Below, piece by piece: positions 56,998-64,000 of a stretch of DNA of 64,000 nt. The translations under genes and the position numbers were made by a program. Each line of letters begins with the position of its first letter. The first letter of the stretch is position 1. Source of the stretch: Elymus sibiricus. Lineage: Eukaryota > Streptophyta > Magnoliopsida > Poales > Poaceae. The stretch lies in contig CM077670.1 in assembly GCA_039707655.1 (NCBI GenBank), forward strand, positions 145,618,001-145,682,000, read 5' to 3'. Under the pieces are notes generated by a model. That model made no database searches. It saw nothing but the letters and a program-made list of their open reading frames with translations, and was not told where the DNA came from.

Positions 56998-58536
56998 TGA
57001 TACGTCTCCAACGTACCTATAATTTTTGATTGTTTCATGCTATTATATTACCAATTTTATATACTTTATACATCATTTTATATCATTTTTGGGAACTAAC
57101 CTATTAACCTAGTGCCCAATGCCAGTTTTTGTTTTTGCCTATTTTATTGTTTCGCAGAAAAACCATACCAAACGAAGTCAAAACACGATGAAACTTTACG
57201 GTGATTTTTTTGGACCAGAAGGGACCCTAGGAGCATCGAGAGGAGTCCAGAAGGCAGACGAGGGAGCGACAAGCTCACATGGCGCGACCCAATGGGGACG
57301 CGCCATCTGAGATTGTGGGCCCCTCGTAGGTCTCCTTGACCTAATTCCACTTCTATAAATTCCCATAAATCCCAAAACCACCAGAGCGAGACCCGAAACA
57401 ATTATTCCGCTGCCGCAAGCCTCTGTTCTTCCACGATCCCATCTGGAGGCCTCCACTGGTACTCTGCCGGAGGGGGGATCGATCACGGAGGGGTTCTACA
57501 ACAACCTTGCTGCCCTTCCGATGATGCGTGAGTAGTTCCGATAGGACCTACGGGTCCATAGTTAGTAGCTAGATGGCTTTCTCTCCCTCTTTGATCTTCA
57601 ATACGATGTTCTCTTCGGAGATCGATTCGATGTAATCTTCTTTTGCGGTGTGTTTGTTGGGATCCGATGAATTGTGGGTTTATGATTACATTATTCATTG
57701 AAAGTAATTGAGTCTTTTTTGAACTTTATTATGTGTGATTGTTGTAGCTATGTAATGCTTTCCAATCAATGAGTTTTCTTTGGCCAAGTTGATGAGTAGA
57801 TCTTTAGTGGAAGTAGTGCATAGTAGTAGGTTCAATCTTGCGGTGTCCTCACTCTGTGACAGGAGGAGTAGCGAGGAACGTATTTGTATTGTTGCTACTA
57901 AGGGTAAAACGACGGGGTTCAATCATATTGCTTGGTTTTATTCTGTCTATATTATGTCATCATGCTCCAAGCATTCCTCTATTTGTTATGAAATTAATAC
58001 CTTAAGATGCATGCTGGATAGCGGTCAAGGGGTGGAGTAATAGTAGTAGATGCAGGCAGGAGTCGGTCTACTTGTCACAGATGTAATGCCTATGTACTGA
58101 TCATGCCATGAATAACGTCATAACTATGTGCTTTTCTATGAATTGCCCAGCAGTAATTTTTACACACCGTATGCTATGCTTGTGAGAGAGATGCCTCTAG
58201 TGAAAACTATGGCCCGTGGGCCCATTCACCATATTTACTAAAACCCTAATTTACTTGCTGCAATTTATTTAGTTTTAATTCCGTTTGCAATTTATAAACC
58301 TATCACTATCAGATTTGATCCTTGCAATTAACAAGTACAAGGGGATTGACAACCCTCTTGCCCACGTTGGGTGCAAGTATTTGCTCTTGTGTGTGAAGGT
58401 ACTGTCGACCTTTCTTTGCGTGGTTCTCCTATTGGTTCGATAACCTTGGTTCTCTACTCAGGGAAATACTTATCCACTAATTTATTGCTTCACCCTTACT
58501 CTTCGGGGAAAATCCCAACGCAACTCACAAGTAGCA
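56998..58536 (+). repeat. Element C 3' LTR
   Basis: 1539 bp, the same length as the 5' LTR, ending AAGTAGCA before AGAGG. TATA-like TATAAAT at 57354-57360. No gene inside. Confidence 0.95.
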
Positions 58537-58541
58537 AGAGG

Positions 58542-58845
58542 CTGCGTGGGAGTGCCACCGGCTGTAGGTGGCGGAAGCAGGTGGCTAGGCTATCGGCAAC
58601 GCGGCGATTCGAAGGGAAGAAGAGGAGAGGCTGGAGGTTGAGGAAGATGATCCCACCGTCCATTTTTCATCCAACAGCCTAAGCCATATCGACTGGCCAC
58701 GATAAAAAATTCAGGCGAGTGTCATCTAGCCACGCCCCTAGTTTTCAAATGAAAATTTCCATCCACTCCAATTAGGGTAATTGACGCGCCGAAACTGACA
58801 TGTAAATTACGTGGTGAGATACTAGAATTCTTTTTGGCGGGTATA
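58542..58845. other. Host sequence right of element C
   Basis: About 300 bp with no gene I can support. The minus strand has a pyrimidine-rich TCTTCCTCAACCTCC stretch resembling a 5' leader. ACTAGAATT at 58831 and ACTAGAATA at 58845 are a short repeat next to the possible Helitron end. Confidence 0.3.
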
Positions 58846-58890
58846 CTAGAATATATATACAATAACCTGTTGCAATGCACGGACAATTCT
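58846..58890 (-). mobile_element. Possible Helitron 3' end (minus strand)
   Basis: On the minus strand a stem (CCGTGCATTGCAACAGG, imperfect) is followed by 17 bases and CTAG, then a T in the flank. This is the layout of a Helitron 3' end. I could not find the matching TC 5' end on the right. If real, the element might include the broken gene at 59090-60457. Confidence 0.35.
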
Positions 58891-59089
58891 GTACTCAAAA
58901 ATATTTTGCCACGTCGCATCACCCACTCTGAGAAGTGAATCGGAAACCTTTCATGAATTAAGTAAGTTTATCACATGCATATGCAAAAATAACATTTACA
59001 CTACATACAACAAGTCAACAATGCACAACGATAACGAGGATACATTCTAAATACTCTCACACAACAAATAACAAGCAATGAAATGAACT

Positions 59090-60457
59090 TCAGGTTAGCC
59101 AATCCTCCGCGTTGGAAACACTTGCTTTGAACCAGAACGCAACATGTGGGCAGGGCCAGGTATAGTTAATCTTGACACCAACGTAGGACTCACCATCTAG
59201 GCTGAAACGGCGTATATCAGGAGTACAGAAATTGTTATAGCCAGCATGGGGAGCCATAGCAATGTCCGAGGCATAGATATAGTTACTTCTCATAAATGGT
59301 AATTTTGTGCCAACAGCAGCTGGATCGCCTGCCACCATCATTGGATAGTTTATTCCAAGGAAAAGCGAGTATTCTCCAAGACTATCAATACTGAACCAGG
59401 GAGAAGGTTCTGGCACTAGCACACTAGTATTCACCCCGAATACCCTACAACGGATGTTGGAATAGGTCCGGAGAGTGCAACCATGGGAGACAATACCTGC
59501 TTCCTCTGTAACATCAGCAGTGCCCTGTATACAGACAAGAAGAGGTGATCTATCAGAATAAGTAGCTAGGCACCACTGAGTAGGTAGGTCCTGCTTGTCT
59601 TCATGCTCATGATCAGCACCATTGTCGTCATCATCATCACCATCGTCATCTCCCCCTTGGTTATAAAAGTTTCCAAGTATCGGTGGGGGAAGTTGATAGG
59701 ACCTTGGAAACATAGGAAGGTTAATTAGTATGGGGATAACTCGCATCCATGGTGAATGAAACAATTATATTTACGGTGGAAGACAAACGTACCAAAACAA
59801 TAAGGATCCCATGCAAAAACAGTGCCAAAAGTCATGGCAGCAAACACAAGATGGTCGCATTGAATTGCCTCACAGTACACATGCGTGCCCAGAAACTGGT
59901 TTTTTAAGCAATATCCATTGAGGCCTAGAACTATGGATGGCAACAAGCTTGTCAAAGCTAGTGACAACATAATAGTTCCTATAATTCCAAGAGCGTGTGG
60001 GAACTCGACAAATTGCTATCTTCTGTAGATGACAGTAACCATGATCGTATTTGAACGTACGTACAGAATCGGTGTGCTCAACCTTAGGGCAGTCTGAGAT
60101 TTTTGGAAGTGGAATCCGGTGATGAGTGTACACATTCACAAGCTCCCACTCAGAGTTGTTCCCAATATAAACAACCCAATATTCATTTGCGCCTGCCCAA
60201 GAATTACCCTGAATCGATGGCATCTTACTGTCCCATGGATCATTATCAAGCGGTATCAACTTGCACAAGGCAAGCCTTCTGTCGTCCCCGTGCCAGCGAG
60301 CCGGGTGACAGTGAAGAAGATAAGGGAGATCAAACCGCTCCTAAACCCTTGGGTTTTTTTTAATGATCTTATTTGTTGAGTTGATAATGGTCTTGAACGA
60401 ACCTGCCATGCTAGCCACGGTGATGACGTCGCACCGATGAATGACTTCCTCCACCAT
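59090..60457 (-). pseudogene. F-box/DUF295 (KIB1-4 beta-propeller) protein gene, broken
   Basis: The minus strand shows an F-box-like start (DDMVEEVIHRCDV, Met at 60457), then in the same frame a TAG at 60341-60343. A DUF295-type region follows (WELVNVYTHHRIPLP, ICRVPTRSWNYRNYYVV), then a frameshift in a six-A run at 59900-59905, then CEAIQCDHLVFAAMTFGTVF. The C-terminal part (59764-59090) has a D/E-rich insert and SLGEYSLFLGINYP, RSNYIYASD and FKASVSNAEDWLT, typical of grass DUF295 proteins. A GT donor at 59791-59792 and an in-frame acceptor before 59738 could define a very short intron (about 53 bp). It is a pseudogene of a large, fast-evolving grass family; no role is known for this member. 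Confidence 0.7.
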
Positions 60458-61400
60458 GTCATCTTTCAGATTGGGGCTAGAATAACGGGGTCAGGACCTG
60501 CGTCTTCCCTCCATCGAGAAGACGAACAATGGCAGAAGGAAGAGTTGAGGTAAATGGAGGGAGGAAGAGCATGCGACAGCAGTTCCAAATCGAGAGGGAA
60601 AGGCGAAGAGGCGGTGGACAGTTCCCACGGTATAGGAAGAGGCGAGTGGGGAGCGAACGGTTGCCATGGTATAGGAAGAGGCGACCCGACCTACATACAT
60701 GTCCGTTCAGAAATTATACAAAAGGACTCGCCGTCTTCTCACTGATATGTTGGAACGGGACCACATGTCAACAAAACATGGTGTGTCATTTCTCATGCAA
60801 AATGCGATCGGGCTGCATTGGCCCGAGGTGCCGTGTTATTTCTCGACTTTATTTTTTTATGGCGTGCCGTTCAATTTTGAAGCACTACTAATTGGTACTG
60901 TATGCAGAGAAAAAATAAACTACTCTACCACTAGTAGAATAGTAATATATATAGGCTGGAGCTTCAGCGCTTGCTTGCTAGGGCCGCCAACTCGCTTCTC
61001 ACAATATAACCCTCTCTAGATCGAAAAAAGACGGCAGTGGCCACTCTCTCAGTCTCTCTACCTCCTCATCGGTGGTCACAGATCCGGCCAGATCCCATCC
61101 GTCGGGGAAGAGGAGGATGTGTAGCGTTGATGCGCTCGTCATCGGCGAGTGAGGACATGCACTGATGACAAGGCCGTCCTCTCAGACTTAGCACCGGCGT
61201 GAGATGGCATCCGTCCCTAAGCTCGTTGTCGTAATGTGGGCGGAGGATGACGACCACGAGTGAAGCCACTTCCCGCCAACCCTCGGGTATGCTACCTCTT
61301 TTCGAACCATGCCCTTGTTCTATTGCCCCATATCACGCCCAATATGCGATCCTATTCTCGAGGAACTCGGAGGCCCCACCAAGAGAAGAAACGCATATTG
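60458..61400. other. Host or unclassified sequence upstream of the broken gene
   Basis: No supported gene. It contains the pyrimidine-rich (minus-strand) upstream region of the F-box relic, with a 17-base direct repeat (GGTATAGGAAGAGGCGA near 60630 and 60669), and a gene-like GC-rich stretch (61060-61270) without recognisable protein. Confidence 0.35.
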
Positions 61401-63174
61401 GAGACGCTTGCAAGGTGGATATCATTACATCGTACCACATACATAATAGATGGGGATACAAACAAATACATACAATCATCACATGAATACATCAATACAT
61501 AACAAACATTATACAGAAGGGCAACATCCAACTACGGATGAAATCAAATGAAAAGAAGAACGACATCCACCCTGCTAGTCCAGGCTGCCAACCAGGAACC
61601 TATCCCCAGATCGACGAAGAAGAAGAAGCAGAAGAAGAACTCCAAAGCAAGCAAGCATCGCTCTCACGTCAAGACATCGCATTACCTGTACCTGCAACTG
61701 TTGTTGTAGTAATCTGTGAGCCACGAGGACTCAGCAATCCCATAACCATGGGTAGCAAGACTATCAAAGCTTGAATGGGTATGGAAGGGTAAAGTGGTGA
61801 GGTTGCAGCAAGCACTAAGCATTATATGGTGTCTAACTTACGAGTACAAGAATAAGAAGAGCATCTACGCAAAACGGTCGCAAACTACAGATGGTCACTA
61901 AGTGATCCTGAACACCTACTTACGAGTCAAACATAACCCCATCGTGTTCTCTTCTCGAACTTCCTCGAAAAGAGACGGTCACGGTTACGCACACGATTGG
62001 TGTATTTTAATTAGGCTTTAGTGTCAAGTTCTCTACAATCGGAGGTTATAAATATCCAAGCGCCACATAACCGGGGGCACGGCTTCGCGTAAGATTTAAC
62101 CCTGCAAGGGTGTTCCAACCTGGACCATCATAAGCCTACACAAGCTGCGGTGGAAAAACCTCAACCTCGAGATAGCCCAAAGTATCCTCGGAATCCCGGT
62201 GCACAAGACATTTCGACAATGGTAACACAATTCCAGCAAGACCTCCCGACGTGTCGACAATCCCGATAGGAGCCGCGTATCTAGTTCTCAGGACACGGCG
62301 GACAAGCGAAGCGTACAGGTGCCAAATACCCCAAGTTGCCAAGGGGCGGCCCCGCACGGTGCTCTAGTTTTGGACCAGCACCATCAGCACTGGCCCACCT
62401 GTATTATGTGGAATTAAAAGAATCCTCGGGTTCATGACGCCCTATGCCAATTAATTATTTAGTTCAGTATTATTATGTTGGCAAATGTTAAAACCAATGT
62501 TGGGCCTTGCTGGAAGCGGTTATTCAAAGCGAACTGTCAAGAGGGTCCCATTCCCCTGACCATGTTAGGAACGCTAAACATGGATCATAACACCAGCATT
62601 ACGGAAACAAGGGCGGCTTGAGTGGAACAAAACACTAGGCAAAAGGCCGAGCCTTCCACCCAATACCAAGTATATAGATGCATTATTTAAATAAGAGATA
62701 TTGTGATATCCCAACATATCCATGTCCCAACATGGAACAACCTGCAACTGCACCTGCAACTAGCAACGCTATAAGAAAGGGGCTGAGCAAGCGGTAACAT
62801 AGCCAAACAACGGTTTGCTGGGTAAGGGTGGTTAGAGGCTGTATCATGGCATATGGGAGGCTGACATATATGTGGTAGGAAGCGCGACATAGCGATAGCA
62901 ACGAAACAACTAGCAAGCAAAGATAGTAAAGATATCCAAGGTCATGATCGTCATGCCTGAAATCCCACTCGGAAGAAGAACGAGTCCATGAAGAAGACGA
63001 ACCAATCATAGTCGAACGAATCCTCACAATCACATCGAAAGCAGAACTATCGAGAAGAAGCACAACCGGAAAGAAGCAAACAACATGGTAAACACACAAA
63101 CATAATCATGGCATAATGCGCAACTAAGTATGATGCATGACAAGATTAAATGTTATTAAACATGGCAAGAGATG
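61401..63174 (-). repeat. Probable LTR-type repeat sequence, family and ends unknown
   Basis: Long non-coding sequence in the style of minus-strand Gypsy LTRs (for example CGGGGGCACGGCTTCGCG, CCCTGCAAGGGTGTTCCAACC, and an AGACGGTCACGGTTACGCACACG-like stretch). Similar wording occurs in solo LTR F (CCCTGCAGGGGTGCACCAAC, 52288). No target duplication or end was located; element H is inserted at its right side. Confidence 0.45.
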
Positions 63175-63954
63175 TGTCGGTGTACTAAAGTTTGGGTCTT
63201 TTAGTACCCCATACTTGTGCACGGACGGTTGTAGCCATACCAGCGGCAAGGCCTGCCGGAGGACAGCTGGAAACAAGTACAAGATTATCAAGAAGGCGTT
63301 CAAGCCAAAGATCAGAAGACAGAAGACCGAAGGCTGGGTTCCCGGCAAGATCTTGCCGGGAAAGCTCACGAAGACCCGGCAAGGACTCGCACCCGGCAAG
63401 ATCCAACCGCTTTGCCACCGCTCCAGCGCAGTGAACAACCTATCGTTTAGGGTTTGTCCTCCTGGATGCGTGTCACGGCATTAGTGGCGGGTGGGATTAA
63501 GTGGTGCTGATGGGACGGGCTCTTTTTCCGTCCCCAAGAAAGTAGGGGACACCTAAGTGGAGCATTTAATGCGTTTTGTCCTAAGTCATCAGTGATAAGC
63601 ATGTAAACACTGTAGCAACTTTACACCTCTTGTACTTGCTGTTCGCCACTGTTGGTGACCCCTTGGTCATATAAAAGGAGGCCCAAGGCGAAGCTACAGA
63701 GGGGGGAAGCTTTCTGGCCCAGCTACATGCGTAGCCGACCTTCTTGTGTACTGTTCACCAAGAAGCGCTCCCTGTATCTGAGCTCAAACACCCACAATAA
63801 ACCAAAGCAGGAGTAGGGTTTTACGCTACTCAGCGGCCCGAACCTGGGTAAAAAATCCCCGTGTTGATCATTGGATCCGCTCTTTGTGTACATCTTCTCC
63901 CTAGCCGAACCGTAAAAGGGATCCACGCGATCCCATAGGTGTCATACGCCGACA
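63175..63954 (+). repeat. Element H 5' LTR
   Basis: 780 bp, TGTCGGTG to GCCGACA. It has many CCGGCAAG-type words, as in B. An AATAAA at 63797-63802 could be a polyadenylation signal. Confidence 0.85.
63670..63676 (+). promoter_or_regulatory. TATA box of element H LTR
   Basis: TATAAAA in TCATATAAAAGGAGGCCCAAGG, matching the box and flank of element B. Confidence 0.75.
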
Positions 63955-63958
63955 TCTT

Positions 63959-63976
63959 TGGCGCGCCAGGTAGGGG
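63959..63976 (+). other. Element H primer-binding site (tRNA-Arg type)
   Basis: TGGCGCGCCAGGTAGGGG, identical to element B, 4 bases after the LTR end. Confidence 0.85.
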
Positions 63977-64000
63977 GAGAAGATTGCGCGAACCCGATCT

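Larger units (their letters stand above)
20416..58536 (+). mobile_element. Element C: Athila-like Gypsy retrotransposon (gag-protease only), split by nested insertions
   Basis: Both LTRs are 1539 bp (20416-21954 and 56998-58536). A tRNA-Asp primer-binding site follows the left one and a polypurine tract precedes the right one. After removing element E (25711-55957) the internal region is about 4.8 kb and codes for Gag and a protease-like domain only. RT and integrase are missing, so the family depends on other elements. Continuity across E is shown by the CAAAG target duplication and by collinearity with element A on both sides. Confidence 0.93.
63175..64000 (+). mobile_element. Element H: Tat-like Gypsy retrotransposon, only the left end in window
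   Basis: LTR 63175-63954 followed by the same tRNA-Arg-type primer-binding site as element B. The rest lies beyond the window. Its LTR shares the general layout of B (TGTCGGTGTAC start, TATAAAAGGAGG, CGACA end) but is too different to be the same family copy. Confidence 0.85.

Noticed and set aside
59090..60457. DUF295 gene as an intact host gene
   Set aside because: An in-frame TAG, a frameshift in a six-A run and only a doubtful 53-bp intron.

Overview
The window is intergenic DNA from a large grass genome, most likely a Triticeae cereal (wheat, Aegilops or barley group). This rests on LTR retrotransposons nested inside one another, LTR ends typical of that tribe (a Copia LTR of the Angela/BARE/WIS type and several Gypsy LTRs opening with TGATACG), and tRNA-Asp, tRNA-Met and tRNA-Arg type primer-binding sites. 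I found no intact host gene. Nearly all coding sequence is retrotransposon-derived and broken; the host sequence holds only two F-box-type gene relics.

Layout. (1) 1-19842: element A, an Athila-like non-autonomous Gypsy element cut off at the left window edge. Inside it sit element B (3500-15850, a Tat-lineage Gypsy with gag, protease, RT, dual RNase H and integrase remnants) and a 298-bp non-autonomous Helitron (16924-17221). Element B also carries an antisense gene resembling a B3 DNA-binding protein, present twice through a 2010-bp tandem duplication that includes a truncated extra LTR. (2) 19843-20415: host DNA with an F-box/LRR/FBD gene relic. (3) 20416-58536: element C, Athila-like with gag and protease only. 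It is split by element E (25711-55957, 3.5-kb LTRs, gag with many zinc knuckles). The right LTR of E is split by a minus-strand Copia element D (33404-42380) and by a solo LTR F (44205-55714), which in turn carries element G (44824-52108). This is four nested levels (C, E, F, G). Target-site duplications support them: perfect for B, D, E and F, 4 of 5 bases for C and G. (4) 58537-63174: host and unclassified repeat sequence with a possible Helitron end, a broken F-box/DUF295 gene on the minus strand, and an LTR-like stretch. (5) 63175-64000: the 5' LTR and primer-binding site of element H, another Tat-like Gypsy running off the right edge.

The points I find most unusual are: the antisense B3-like gene with its own TATA box inside element B; a terminal stem-loop at the start of the Athila-like LTRs with a compensatory base change; a 17-bp terminal hairpin at the LTR start of E; a repeated GGGATGCC/GGCATCCC hairpin module shared by three non-autonomous families and resembling their polypurine tracts; a conserved unknown protein C-terminus shared by A and G; a palindrome array in the Copia LTR; and a cluster of eight W-boxes in solo LTR F.
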